The notes: generated from the sequence alone by a model not told the origin. Shown: positions 34,207-42,815, counted from the stretch's first letter. The stretch: DNA of 64,000 nucleotides from Streptomyces lydicus (GCF_001729485.1 NZ_CP017157.1:5456001-5520000); one strand, 5' to 3'. A program made the numbers and translations.

Positions 34207-34725
34207 ATGCCCGAGCCCGCCACCCCGCTGCTGCGCCCGCCCCGCCACCGCGTCGATCCCCGGGCACGCCGCTGGTGGACGCTGCAGGCCCTGCTGACCC
34301 TCAGCGGGCCGATGCTGCTGATCGCGCTGGTCATGGCGGTGCTGTCGATACTTTTCTTCCCCGGCGCGCTGCCGTGGCTGGGGCCGTTGCTGCTGGTCGT
34401 GCTCGTCGTGCCGGCCGTCGGCTATCTCGTGGTGATGCCCCGGTGGCGGTACGCGGTGCACGCGTGGGAGCTGGGCGGGCGCGCGGTGTACGCGGCGGGC
34501 GGCTGGTTCTGGCAGAAGCGGCGGATCGCGCCGCTGTCCCGGGTGCAGACCGTGGACACCGTGCGCGGCCCGTTGCAGCGGCGGTACGGGCTGGCGACGG
34601 TGACCGTGACCACCGCCTCGACCGCGGGCGACATCAAGATCGCGGGGCTGTCCGACGCGGACGCCGAGGAACTGTCCCGGCGGATCGGCGAGGCCGCGCA
34701 GGACGTACCGGGTGATGCCGCATGA
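34207..34725 (+). CDS. Bacterial PH (bPH2) domain membrane protein, YdbS-like
   Basis: 172-aa protein with two transmembrane helices (about 28-50 and 56-78) followed by a bPH2 domain (VVMPRWRYAVHAWELGGRAV, PLSRVQTVDTVRGPLQRRYG, LATVTVTTAST). This is the small partner of YdbS/YdbT-type pairs, which in Bacillus are linked to resistance to certain bacteriocins. The ATG at 34207 gives a stop codon that overlaps the next start as ATGA, so the two are translationally coupled. A role in envelope stress or antimicrobial resistance is inference. Confidence 0.87.
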   Translation: MPEPATPLLRPPRHRVDPRARRWWTLQALLTLSGPMLLIALVMAVLSILFFPGALPWLGPLLLVVLVVPAVGYLVVMPRWRYAVHAWELGGRAVYAAGGWFWQKRRIAPLSRVQTVDTVRGPLQRRYGLATVTVTTASTAGDIKIAGLSDADAEELSRRIGEAAQDVPGDAA

Positions 34726-36314
34726 GCGCGCCACGGGACCCCCGGACGCCCGGGCCGGCGACGACCGCGTCCGGCACGGCCCCCGCCACTCCCCCTGGGA
34801 CCCCTGCCGTCACTCCCCCTCCCACCACCTCAACGGCACCGTGGCGGCGGCTGGACGCCCGTACGCTCCTGGTGCACTGCGGCTGGATGGGGGCGCCGCT
34901 CGCGTCGCTGGCGCTCACCGCGCTGGCCACCGGGGGGCGGATCACCGCCGGCGCCTGGATCACGCTCGCCGCCATTGCCGCCTCGTTCGCCGTCGTCACC
35001 ACCCTCGGGCTGATCCGTTGGGCCCGTACGGAATTCCGGGTCACCGCGGACACCCTGGAGGTACGGAGCGGGCTGCTGAACCGGCGGCTGCGGAGCGTGC
35101 CGCTGCGCCGGATCCGCACCGTCGACCTGACCGCGTCGCCGCTGCACCGACTGCTGGGCGTGACCGTCCTGCGGGCGGGCACGGCGGGCTCGGGGGACGG
35201 CGGCAGCGAGCTGTCGCTGGAGGCGCTCACGGTCGCCGAGGCGGACCGGCTGCGAGCGGAGTTGCTCGCCCGGGCCGAGGCCGAGGGGGCGGCGGACGAC
35301 CCGGTGGTGGCGCGGATCAGCTGGCGCTGGCTGCGCTACGCGCCGCTGACCTTCTGGGTCGTCGGCGGGGTGTTCGTCGTGGCGGGGTCGGTCTACCGGG
35401 CGCTGGACGCGATGGGCATCGAGCCGTGGAAACTCGGCTTCGTGCAGCGGGCGTTCGCCGAGTTCGGCGCGAACGCGCTGTGGCTGACGGTTCCGGCGGC
35501 GCTGCTGGTGGTGCTCGCGCTCGGTTCGGTCGGCGCGATCGCCCTGTACGTCGAGAACTGGTGGAGCTACTGCCTGGAGTGGACCGACGCCCGCTCGCTG
35601 CGGGTGCGCCGCGGGCTGTTCACCACCCGCTCGGTGACCATCGAAGGGACCCGGCTGCGGGGTGTGCTGCTGCGCGAACCGCTGCTGCTGCGGGCCGGCG
35701 GCGGCGCGCTGGTTCGCGCGGTGGCCGGCGGACTGGGCAACCGCGAGGAGAACCGCAAGCGCAGTGGGCTGCTGCCGCCGGCGCCCCGGACGGAGGCGCT
35801 GCGGGTCGCGAGCAGCGCGCTGCGGGCGGCGTTCCCGGAGGCGGAGCCGTTGACGGGGCATCCGCGGGCGGCGCTGCGCCGGCGGCGGACGCGTGGCCTG
35901 CTGTTCGTGGTGGTCCCCGGCACGGCCGTCCTCGCGGGTCTCGGCGCGGCGTTCACGCCCGTACTGCTGCACTGCGCGTGGATCTACGCGGTGGTCACCA
36001 CGCCGGTGGTGTGGTGGCTGGCCCGGGACGCGTACCGCAGTTTGGGGCACGGCATCCGCGGGGCGCACCTGGTGGCCCGGTCGGGGACCTTCAGCCGCGA
36101 CACCCTGGCGCTCCAGCGGTCGGCGATCGCCGCCTGGACGTTCTCCACCTCGCCGTTCACCCGCCGCTCCGGGCTGGTGACGCTGACCGCGGCGGTCGCG
36201 GCGGGCGAGGACGGATACCGGGTCCGGGACCTGGCGGCCGAGGCGGCTCCTGGCTTCGCGGCGACGGTGACCCCGGGCCTGCTCGACGAGTTCCTGGTCC
36301 ACCGGCAGGGGTAG
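34722..36314 (+). CDS. Multi-bPH2-domain membrane protein, YdbT-like
   Basis: 530-aa partner of the preceding protein. A Pro/Thr-rich N-terminus of about 40 residues precedes membrane helices near 55-100, 205-225, 250-275 and 390-425. Three bPH2-like segments are visible, opening with RWARTEFRVTADTLEVRSG, EWTDARSLRVRRGLFTTRS and GHGIRGAHLVARSGTFSRDT. Each carries the repeated L-R-x-V-x-L-R-R-I pattern of the domain. The ATGA overlap implies a complex with the 172-aa protein. The family has no defined biochemical activity. Confidence 0.85.
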   Translation: MSAPRDPRTPGPATTASGTAPATPPGTPAVTPPPTTSTAPWRRLDARTLLVHCGWMGAPLASLALTALATGGRITAGAWITLAAIAASFAVVTTLGLIRWARTEFRVTADTLEVRSGLLNRRLRSVPLRRIRTVDLTASPLHRLLGVTVLRAGTAGSGDGGSELSLEALTVAEADRLRAELLARAEAEGAADDPVVARISWRWLRYAPLTFWVVGGVFVVAGSVYRALDAMGIEPWKLGFVQRAFAEFGANALWLTVPAALLVVLALGSVGAIALYVENWWSYCLEWTDARSLRVRRGLFTTRSVTIEGTRLRGVLLREPLLLRAGGGALVRAVAGGLGNREENRKRSGLLPPAPRTEALRVASSALRAAFPEAEPLTGHPRAALRRRRTRGLLFVVVPGTAVLAGLGAAFTPVLLHCAWIYAVVTTPVVWWLARDAYRSLGHGIRGAHLVARSGTFSRDTLALQRSAIAAWTFSTSPFTRRSGLVTLTAAVAAGEDGYRVRDLAAEAAPGFAATVTPGLLDEFLVHRQG

Positions 36315-36363
36315 GCCCCGGCCGGCGCCGGGAGTCCGCCGGGGAGGGCGGGTGCGCCGCTTG

Positions 36364-36390
36364 CCCGGCCGCGCGGCCACAGCGGCCGGG
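36364..36390 (+). terminator. Probable terminator of the PH-domain operon
   Basis: 9-bp stem CCCGGCCGC / GCGGCCGGG, 50 bp past the stop codon at 36314. Confidence 0.5.
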
Positions 36391-36538
36391 GACCCCAACC
36401 GCCATAGGCGAGGGGGGTATTCAGTACAGGCGTCAACATGAGATACATCACACCCCTGTCGCGTGCACGGCGAGAGTGGGCACACCGTCTTACTGGACGA
36501 GCCTTGCCCATGACCGACAGCCGTGAGGGAGCAGCGCG

Positions 36539-36952
36539 ATGAACACCGTCATCGACCAAGCCGTCCAGGTCCGTCTCATCGCGACGACTCCCGGCCCGTA
36601 CGCGGTCCCCGCGATGCTGCATTACCAGCCCGCCGACCCGCTGGCGGTGCGGATGTCCTTCCCGCCGGAGATATCGCTGGACGGCTCGGCGGTGGACTGG
36701 GCGTTCGCCCGTGAGCTGCTGGACGAGGGGCTGCGGGCGCCGGCCGGACGGGGTGACGTGCGGGTGCGGCCGAGCGGTCCCGACCGCACGGTGATGGAGT
36801 TCCACGCCGACGAGGGCATCGCGATGGTGCAGTTGAGAACCGAGGACGTGCGGCGGTTCCTGGCCCGGTCCTACGCGGCCGTGCAGGCGGGCAGCGAGGC
36901 GGCGCACCTGGGCATGGACCGCGCCCTGGCGGAGCTGTTCGGCGCGGCGTGA
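36539..36952 (+). CDS. SsgA-like sporulation/cell division regulator (SALP) 2
   Basis: 137-aa SsgA/SsgB family protein: NTVIDQAVQVRLIATTPG, PADPLAVRMSFPPEISLDG, VDWAFARELLDEGLRAPAG, RGDVRVRP, IAMVQLRTEDVRRFLARSYA. The ATG at 36539 follows GAGGGAG at good spacing. It is closely similar to the SALP at 31942, with the same order of blocks and the same first residues, suggesting duplication, though 4 kb of unrelated genes now separate them. Confidence 0.92.
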   Translation: MNTVIDQAVQVRLIATTPGPYAVPAMLHYQPADPLAVRMSFPPEISLDGSAVDWAFARELLDEGLRAPAGRGDVRVRPSGPDRTVMEFHADEGIAMVQLRTEDVRRFLARSYAAVQAGSEAAHLGMDRALAELFGAA

Positions 36953-37085
36953 GCCGCTGACAGCCGACGGGCGGGCCGGGCGCGGGGAACGGGAGCGCCC
37001 GGCGGGCCGGCCGGCGTGAACGGAATGCGGCACGCGGCGACGAAGCCGACGACAACGAACCGGCGACCCGGCACTCCCGCACACG

Positions 37086-37129
37086 CCGGTGCGGCTGCCG
37101 GACCCCGCGGGGGCCGGCAGCCGCACCGG
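37086..37129. terminator. Very strong bidirectional terminator
   Basis: Perfect 16-bp stem (left arm CCGGTGCGGCTGCCGG) with a 12-nt loop that is itself largely self-complementary, between the convergent SALP (ends 36952) and polysaccharide deacetylase (ends 37164). Confidence 0.8.
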
Positions 37130-37163
37130 TGAGGTACTGCCGTTCCTGCCGTTCCTGCCGTGG

Positions 37164-37940
37164 CTACCGCTTGGGGAATCCGAAGCCGTAGCCCTGCTGC
37201 TTCATCCAGGGGAGCAGCCGGTCCAGTGAGGCGACGGTCCGGGAGCGGTCGCCGCCGCCGTCGTGGAAGAGGACCGTGGGCCCGTTGGTGAGTTCGCCGC
37301 GCACCGTCGCGTCGATCGCCTCGACGCTGCCGCTCTCGAAGTCCTTGCTGTCGACGTTCCAGCCGAGCGGGCGCATGCCGTGGTCGGCGGCGAGCCGGCG
37401 GCTGTACGGCGTGAAGGCGCCGCCGGGGGCGCGGTAGTACTCGACCTTCGCGCCGCCCGCGGCGTCCTCGATCATCTTCTGCGCGTCGAGTATCTGCCGG
37501 GACTGGTAGCTCTCCGGCTGGTGGTCCATGCCGGTGTTGTGGCTGATGGTGTGGTCGCAAAGCTTGTGCCCGGCGGCCACCACCTGCTTGACCAGCTCCG
37601 GATGGGCCCTGGCCTGCGGGCCGATCATGCAGAAGACCGCCTTGACGTCGTGCTTCTTCAGCACCTCCAGCACCTTCGGGGTCCAGACGGGGTCCGGGCC
37701 GTCGTCGATGGTGATGTTCAGGCTGCGGCCGGGGCGGTCCGAGGCGTGCACGATGGACGGATCGACGGGCGCGATGCGGGGCGCCTTCTTGGCTTGCTGG
37801 GTGTTGCTGAGGGTGTCCGCCTCGGCCTGGGAGGGCCCGCCGAGTTGGCCGGACGCGATCGCCCCGACGATCCCCAGCGACACCACGGCCGCCGCCACCA
37901 CTCCGATGATCCCGCCCTCAATGCCGAAGCGCCGCGCCAT
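37164..37940 (-). CDS. Polysaccharide deacetylase (NodB domain), secreted or membrane-anchored
   Basis: Carbohydrate esterase family 4-type protein of 258 aa that should remove N-acetyl groups from cell-wall or extracellular glycans. An N-terminal hydrophobic segment (about 10-30) is a signal anchor. NodB motifs are complete: TIDDGPD with catalytic Asp79 and metal-binding Asp80, HTISHN with His130 and His134, RAPGG, WNVDSKDF and the base-containing VLFHDGGGDRS. The start is ATG 37940. It diverges from the two-component operon across 152 bp, which hints at shared control of cell-wall functions. Confidence 0.93.
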   Translation of the reverse strand: MARRFGIEGGIIGVVAAAVVSLGIVGAIASGQLGGPSQAEADTLSNTQQAKKAPRIAPVDPSIVHASDRPGRSLNITIDDGPDPVWTPKVLEVLKKHDVKAVFCMIGPQARAHPELVKQVVAAGHKLCDHTISHNTGMDHQPESYQSRQILDAQKMIEDAAGGAKVEYYRAPGGAFTPYSRRLAADHGMRPLGWNVDSKDFESGSVEAIDATVRGELTNGPTVLFHDGGGDRSRTVASLDRLLPWMKQQGYGFGFPKR

Positions 37941-38080
37941 CGTTATCCCGTCCCTCGTGCCGTGCTGGTGTCCGTACCGGACGGCGACGGGCGCTGGTCC
38001 GCCCGGCCGCCTTCCACCACCACAGATGCACGGGGGAGCGAGCAGGCTGCTCCTGTTACGGATCCATCATGAAACTTATT

Positions 38081-38086
38081 GATACT
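38081..38086 (+). promoter_or_regulatory. -10 box of the response regulator, leaderless spacing
   Basis: GATACT ends 6 nt before the ATG at 38093. An in-frame ATG at 38069 would lie upstream of this box. Confidence 0.4.
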
Positions 38087-38092
38087 GGACCC

Positions 38093-38797
38093 ATGCCACG
38101 TGTACTTCTGATCGAGGACGACGCCGCCGTACGGGACGGGGTGACCCTCGCGCTACGGCGGCGCGGCCACGAAGTGGCGGCGGCGGCCAGCGGGGAGGAG
38201 GGCCTCACGGTCCTGCCGGGTTTCCGGCCCGACATCGTGCTGCTCGACCTGATGCTGCCCGGCAAGGACGGCTTCCAGGTGTGCCGGCTGATCCGCGCCG
38301 AGCGGCAGCTGCCCATCATCATGCTCACCGCACGTGGCGACGATCTCGATGTGGTGCTCGGGCTGGAGGCCGGCGCCGACGACTACATCGTCAAGCCGGC
38401 CCGTGGCGAGGTCTTGGAGGCCCGGATCCGGGCGGTGCTGCGTCGCACGGCGCTGCCCGCCGACGGTGCGCCGGCCGTGGAGCCGGGGCCCGCTCCGGTC
38501 GAGACGTACGGCGAGCTGGCCATAGACCGGGCCGGGCTGGTGGTCGGCAAGGGGGGCCAGGACCTGGCGCTGGCGCCCTCCGAGATGAAGCTGCTGCTGT
38601 TCCTGTCGGCCACTCCGGGGCAGGTCTTCAGCCGTCAGCAGCTGCTGGAACACGTCTGGGAGCACAGCTATCACGGCGACGCGCGGCTGGTGGACGCCTG
38701 TGTGATGCGGCTGCGGACGAAGATAGAGGACACCCCGCGCAGCCCCCGTTACGTCCAGACCGTGCGTGGCTTCGGCTACCGCTTCGGGCCGCTGTGA
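38093..38797 (+). CDS. OmpR-family response regulator (AfsQ1-like)
   Basis: 234-aa two-component regulator. The receiver domain (1-115) has Asp9/Asp10 (LIEDD), the phosphoacceptor Asp52 (LLDLMLPG), Thr79 in MLTARGDD and Lys101 in YIVKPARG. A winged-helix output domain follows (about 135-232: LALAPSEMKLLLFLSATPGQ, SRQQLLEHVWEHSYHGDARL, DACVMRLRTKIEDTPRSPRY, VRGFGYRF). It resembles AfsQ1 and its paralogues. The GTGA overlap with the kinase start at 38794 implies translational coupling. The cognate signal is unknown. Confidence 0.92.
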   Translation: MPRVLLIEDDAAVRDGVTLALRRRGHEVAAAASGEEGLTVLPGFRPDIVLLDLMLPGKDGFQVCRLIRAERQLPIIMLTARGDDLDVVLGLEAGADDYIVKPARGEVLEARIRAVLRRTALPADGAPAVEPGPAPVETYGELAIDRAGLVVGKGGQDLALAPSEMKLLLFLSATPGQVFSRQQLLEHVWEHSYHGDARLVDACVMRLRTKIEDTPRSPRYVQTVRGFGYRFGPL

Positions 38798-40329
38798 ACC
38801 GCCTCGGCCGCCGGGTGCCGTCGCGCACCCTGCTGCGCGGGCTGCGGGCCCGGCTCGTGGTGGGGTTCCTGGTGGTGGCCGCCGTCAGCGCGCTGACCAC
38901 CGCGCTGCTGACCTACCGCGAGGCCCGTAACGCCATCCTCCAGCGCTCCCAGGACATCGCCGTCAACGATCTGCGTGCGCAGGTCAATTCGCTGGCGCCG
39001 GAGCTGACGGTTCCGCCGGCGCAGGAGGACCTGGACAACTTCCGGGTCCAGCTGGAGCGCTCCGGAAAATCCCGCGAATGGGATATTTCGGTGCATTACC
39101 GAGGTGTGCCGGACAGCGATGAGGGCGGACTGCGGCGCGGGGTGGTGGTCCCCGCCGACCTCAAGTCGTCGGTGGAGAAGCGCCATGTGCCGGCCTTCCA
39201 GCGCATCGACCGGGCCGGTGCCCCCTGGCTGTTGATCGGCATGCCGGTCCGGCAGTCCGACGGCCAGGCTTCCGCGCTGTCGGTCTACGCCCAGCTTCCG
39301 CTCAGCGCGGAGGAGGCCAACGTCGAGGCGCTGGTGAGCGCCGCGCAGCGGGGCGCGCTGCCGGTGCTCATCCTGGCGGTGATCCCGGCGCTGCTCGCCG
39401 CGCGCGGAGTGCTGCGGCCCGTACGGGGCCTGCGGCAGGCCGCCGGGCGGATCGCCGAGGGCAAGCTGGACACCCGGCTGGAGGTCAAGGGCGCCGACGA
39501 ACTCGCCGACCTGTCGCGGACCTTCAACGACATGGCGGCCCGGCTGGAGGAGAGCATGGCCGAGCTGCGCCGGCTGGAGGCCAACTCCCGGCGGTTCGCG
39601 GCCGATGTCTCGCACGAGCTGCGGACGCCGCTGGCGGCGATGACCGCGGTCACCGACGTGCTCGACGAGGACGCCGACTCCCTCGACCCCGACACCGCCT
39701 CCGCGGTCCGGCTGATCAGCCAGGAGACCGGCAAGCTGGCGCGGATGGTGGAGGACCTGATGGAGGTCTCCCGGTTCGACGCGGGTGCCGCGGCGCTGCA
39801 CCCGGACGAGGTGGACGTCGGCGAGACCATCCGCAAGACGCTGCAGGCCAGGGCGTGGCAGAAGCGGGTGGTGGCGGAGCTGCCGGAGGACGTGCGGGCC
39901 CGCCTCGATCCGCGGCGGCTCGACGTGGTGGTCGCCAACCTGGTCGGCAATGCGCTGCACCACGGCGGCGAGCCGGTCCGGGTGGTGCTGCACGCGCCGG
40001 AGCCCGGCGCGGACCGGCTGCTGATCGAGGTCTCCGACAGCGGCCCCGGCATAGACCCCGAGGTGCTGCCGCACGTTTTCGAGCGCTTCTACAAGGCGGA
40101 CTCGGCCCGCGCCCGCTCGGAGGGCAGCGGCCTGGGCCTGGCCATCGCGATGGAGAACGTCCGGCTGCACGGCGGGACGATGCGGGCCGCCAACTCCCCC
40201 GAGGGCGGCGCGGTGTTCACGGTGGACCTGCCGCTGCGGCACGACGAGCCGAACGAGACGGCGGACGCGGACGGGCCGGACGCGACGAGCGCCGCGGGCA
40301 CCCGCACCGCGAAGGAGAACGACGCATGA
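38794..40329 (+). CDS. Sensor histidine kinase (AfsQ2-like)
   Basis: 511-aa membrane kinase. TM1 is near residues 20-38 and TM2 near 185-205, enclosing an extracytoplasmic sensor of about 145 residues with no recognised fold. The HAMP domain follows (RPVRGLRQAAGRIAEGKLDT), then the dimerisation/phosphoacceptor domain with His274 in DVSHELRTPLAAM, and the ATPase domain with N-box NLVGNALHHGG, G1 DSGPGIDPEVL, F-box FERFYK and G2 GSGLGLAIAM. The GTG start overlaps the regulator stop as GTGA, and its own stop overlaps the lipoprotein start. Confidence 0.92.
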   Translation: MNRLGRRVPSRTLLRGLRARLVVGFLVVAAVSALTTALLTYREARNAILQRSQDIAVNDLRAQVNSLAPELTVPPAQEDLDNFRVQLERSGKSREWDISVHYRGVPDSDEGGLRRGVVVPADLKSSVEKRHVPAFQRIDRAGAPWLLIGMPVRQSDGQASALSVYAQLPLSAEEANVEALVSAAQRGALPVLILAVIPALLAARGVLRPVRGLRQAAGRIAEGKLDTRLEVKGADELADLSRTFNDMAARLEESMAELRRLEANSRRFAADVSHELRTPLAAMTAVTDVLDEDADSLDPDTASAVRLISQETGKLARMVEDLMEVSRFDAGAAALHPDEVDVGETIRKTLQARAWQKRVVAELPEDVRARLDPRRLDVVVANLVGNALHHGGEPVRVVLHAPEPGADRLLIEVSDSGPGIDPEVLPHVFERFYKADSARARSEGSGLGLAIAMENVRLHGGTMRAANSPEGGAVFTVDLPLRHDEPNETADADGPDATSAAGTRTAKENDA

Positions 40330-40946
40330 GCACCACGCACACCCCCGTACGGCGAGCGGCGCGGACCCGGCGGGTGATGGGCGGTGTGGTCTCCGGCGCG
40401 CTCGCCGGTGCGCTGGCCGGCTGCGGCATCGCGCCCACCGACGTGATCGATGCCGGTGAGCCGGCGAGCGGGGTGAAGTCGCCGGGCCAGCCGGCGGCCG
40501 ACGTCCAGCTCTTCTTCTACGGGCCGTCCGGGCTGCGCTCGGCAACCCGTCCGGCGAAGGCCCCGGTCGATCCCGAGCAGGCCATCCAGCTGCTGATGGA
40601 CGGGCCGAACCACGCCGAGCGGATGCGGGGCCTGTCCAGTGTCCTGCCGAAGTTCCCCGGCCGGCTGACCGCCGCCACCGGCGCGGGCACGGTCGTGATC
40701 ACCCTGCCGGTGAACGCCAAACTGCTGGACTCGGCCTCGCTGAACCAGCTGGTGTGCACCGCGGCCAACGCCCGGGTGCCCGGGGACAAACCGCCCGGGC
40801 AGGTCGTGGTGACCCTGGTGGGCGACAGGGTGCGGGTCGGCCCCCTGGTGTGCGGCGGCAACAACGTCTTCCCGGTGGTCCAGCCCACCCCGACCTTCCC
40901 GCAGCCCAGCAGCACCGGCACCGGCAGCGTCGGCGGCGTAGGCTGA
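40326..40946 (+). CDS. Lipoprotein with GerMN/LpqB-like domain, third gene of the two-component operon
   Basis: 206-aa lipoprotein. The lipobox LAGC puts the lipidated Cys at residue 33, after a basic twin-Arg-like start (RRAARTRRVMGG). The mature part has a GerMN/LpqB-N-like region (VDPEQAIQLLMDGPNHAERM to VVITLPVNAKLL and LNQLVCTAAN) and a Pro/Ser/Thr-rich tail. Kinase-coupled lipoproteins of this kind are known beside several Streptomyces two-component systems (LpqB with MtrAB, CseA with CseBC) and modulate the sensor. By position this one should do the same. Confidence 0.85.
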   Translation: MSTTHTPVRRAARTRRVMGGVVSGALAGALAGCGIAPTDVIDAGEPASGVKSPGQPAADVQLFFYGPSGLRSATRPAKAPVDPEQAIQLLMDGPNHAERMRGLSSVLPKFPGRLTAATGAGTVVITLPVNAKLLDSASLNQLVCTAANARVPGDKPPGQVVVTLVGDRVRVGPLVCGGNNVFPVVQPTPTFPQPSSTGTGSVGGVG

Positions 40947-40984
40947 CAGCACCGGCAAGGAGGCCACGGTCGCGGGGAGACGTG

Positions 40985-41386
40985 ATGACCGAGCGCAAAC
41001 CACCTGGTGTCACCTTCGAGAGCTGGGTCGACAGGCAGATCCGCGAGGCGACGGAGCGCGGTGACTTCGCCCGCCTGCCCGGCGCCGGCAAGCCGCTCCC
41101 CCACCTCGACCAGCCGTACGACGAGATGTGGTGGATCAAGGAGAAGATGAGCCGCGAGCACCTCTCCTGTCTGCCGCCGACCCTCGCCCTGCGCAAGGAG
41201 GCCGAGGAAGCCCTGAAGGCGGCGGCCGTCGCGCCCACCGAGGCCGTGCTGCGCCGCATCCTGACGGCGGTCAACGACAAGATCCGTGCGGCGCTGCGCA
41301 CCCCGCTGGAGGGCCCGCCGCTCAACCTCACCCCGTACGACATCGACGAGCGGGCCCGTGAGTGGCGGGAGCGGCACGGCGGTTGA
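40985..41386 (+). CDS. DUF1992 (DnaJ-homologue subfamily C-like) protein
   Basis: 133-aa cytoplasmic protein: TFESWVDRQIREATERGDFA, LPGAGKPLPHLDQPYDEMWW and LNDKIRA-like VNDKIRAALRTP followed by PPLNLTPYDIDE. This is the DUF1992 family, related to vertebrate DNAJC28 but without a J domain. No function is established. ATG at 40985 or GTG at 40982 follows GGGGAGA. It lies 38 bp past the lipoprotein and may be the last gene of that transcript. Confidence 0.9.
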   Translation: MTERKPPGVTFESWVDRQIREATERGDFARLPGAGKPLPHLDQPYDEMWWIKEKMSREHLSCLPPTLALRKEAEEALKAAAVAPTEAVLRRILTAVNDKIRAALRTPLEGPPLNLTPYDIDERAREWRERHGG

Positions 41387-41415
41387 GCGGACGCGGCGTC
41401 CGGTGCGGCCCGCCG

Positions 41416-42684
41416 TCACCCCTCCGGTCCCAGGCGGACGCGCAGGAACCGCGGGCGGTACAGGGCGACATCCCCGTTGAGCCGCGCGTCGGGCGGGACA
41501 CCGGGCGGGCCGAGCCAGTTGACGTCGTAGCTGAGCAGCAGCCGGCCGTTCGCGGTGAACTCCGGGTGGGCCTGGGGGTTGCAGACGACGACGTGCCGCG
41601 GGTCGGGCGCGGGCGGGCGGGGCGGGGTGAGGTGCCCGTGCGGGCCGTGCCAGGGGCCCTGGGGTGAGCAGGCCCAGTAGCTGGTGAGGGAGCGCATCCC
41701 GGCCGAGCCGTCTCCCCCGGTATCCATGGTGAACAGCACCCAGGCCGGGCCGTCGCGGACGACGGTGAAGGCACTGCCGACGCCCCGCCGGCCGCCCGCC
41801 CGCAGCACCGGCCGGGCCCGCTCGGGCCGCCGTTGCCACCGGCCGCCGTCCCAGAACCGCCAGCCGCCCCGGTCGGCGAGCCGCCCGGCCGGGACCCGGG
41901 CGAGCCAGGCACCGGAGCCGGGGGCGGACGGCGGGTCGTCACCGCCGAAGACGTACGTCCAGCCGTGGTGCCGGACCGCGGCGGCCCCGTAGAGGACCCG
42001 CTCGCCCGGGTCGGCGGCGGTCCGCCCGACGGTCTCGCGGATGCTCTCCAGCCGCAGGTCGGGCAGCGAGAGGGTGGCGACCTCGGTGGCGCGAGGCACC
42101 CCGAAGACCCACGGGCCCGTGCCGGGGGCCCGGTTCCACAGCAGGACCCGGACGACCTTCCGGCCCGTTCCGGGCGTGCGGGGTTCCACCGCGGCCCGCA
42201 CCGGCCAGCGCAGGCCGCCGCCCGGCGGGTCGGGGAAGAACGGCCCCGGGGCGGACGGCGGGCCGCCGGTCAGGGTGCGCTGCAGCCGGCCCGAACGGGA
42301 CATCAGCACGGCGGAGTTGTGCCGCAGGAGCGGCGTTCCACCGCCGTCGGCGGTGCGGCGGCGCGGCCCGGCCCGCCGGCCGGACGGGGACCGGACCCGG
42401 TCGAGGTAGGTGTCGGAGAAGAGCCAGAGCGTACGGCCGTCGGGGAGGCGCACCGAGTGGGTGCCGTCGCCGCCGGTCCAGTCGTCTGTCCGGGTGTTGT
42501 CGTCGCCGTAGCGGGCGAACGCGGCGGTGCGGCGGGAGTCGACCGACCAGGAGGCGATCCGGCGTCCGGTGCAGTGCGCGACGCGGTCGGGCGCGGCGTC
42601 TCCCGGCAGCGTCCAGAGGGGGGCGGTGGCGGCCAGCAGCAGGGCCGCGGCGGTCGTGGTGCGCGGGCTCGGTGCCGTGGGCAT
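41416..42684 (-). CDS. Secreted DUF4185/DUF5005-like beta-propeller protein
   Basis: 422-aa exported protein. Signal peptide residues 1-31 (TTTAAALLLAATAPLWTLPG). The mature sequence has repeated beta-propeller-like strands with DGRTLWLFSDTYLDRV, LLRHNSAVLM, YGAAAVRHHGWTYVFGGDD, GSAFTVVRDGPAWVLFTMD and NPQAHPEFTANGRLLLSYDV. These are typical of DUF4185 and related five-bladed, glycosidase-like propellers. The ATG at 42684 follows GAGGAACGC. The substrate is unknown; a glycan is a family-level guess. Confidence 0.78.
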   Translation of the reverse strand: MPTAPSPRTTTAAALLLAATAPLWTLPGDAAPDRVAHCTGRRIASWSVDSRRTAAFARYGDDNTRTDDWTGGDGTHSVRLPDGRTLWLFSDTYLDRVRSPSGRRAGPRRRTADGGGTPLLRHNSAVLMSRSGRLQRTLTGGPPSAPGPFFPDPPGGGLRWPVRAAVEPRTPGTGRKVVRVLLWNRAPGTGPWVFGVPRATEVATLSLPDLRLESIRETVGRTAADPGERVLYGAAAVRHHGWTYVFGGDDPPSAPGSGAWLARVPAGRLADRGGWRFWDGGRWQRRPERARPVLRAGGRRGVGSAFTVVRDGPAWVLFTMDTGGDGSAGMRSLTSYWACSPQGPWHGPHGHLTPPRPPAPDPRHVVVCNPQAHPEFTANGRLLLSYDVNWLGPPGVPPDARLNGDVALYRPRFLRVRLGPEG

Positions 42685-42739
42685 CGCGTTCCTCGGTCGG
42701 GTGCGGCGCCTACCGTACAGAACCGGTCAGTGACGCATA

Positions 42740-42751
42740 GATGTGAACATC
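42740..42751. promoter_or_regulatory. Inverted repeat in the divergent DUF4185-mutA region
   Basis: GATGT-GA-ACATC, a 5-bp inverted repeat with a 2-nt spacer, between the divergent genes. Confidence 0.3.
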
Positions 42752-42779
42752 CATGAGTGGTCAACGAGTGCAACGTCAC

Positions 42780-42801
42780 AGCTGGAGCCCCTGCTCCAGC
42801 T
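42780..42801. promoter_or_regulatory. Perfect palindrome over the mutA -35 region
   Basis: AGCTGGAGC-CCCT-GCTCCAGCT, perfect 9-bp arms. It ends 14 bp before the TAGCCT -10 box, so it overlaps where the -35 should be. If mutA is leaderless this cannot be an mRNA hairpin and is more likely an operator. Confidence 0.5.
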
Positions 42802-42815
42802 AACGGTCGTTCGCT

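Noticed and set aside
34830..36485. 551-codon minus-strand frame opposite the PH-domain gene
   Set aside because: Arg/Pro/Gln-rich shadow; the plus strand has membrane helices, bPH2 motifs and an ATGA overlap.
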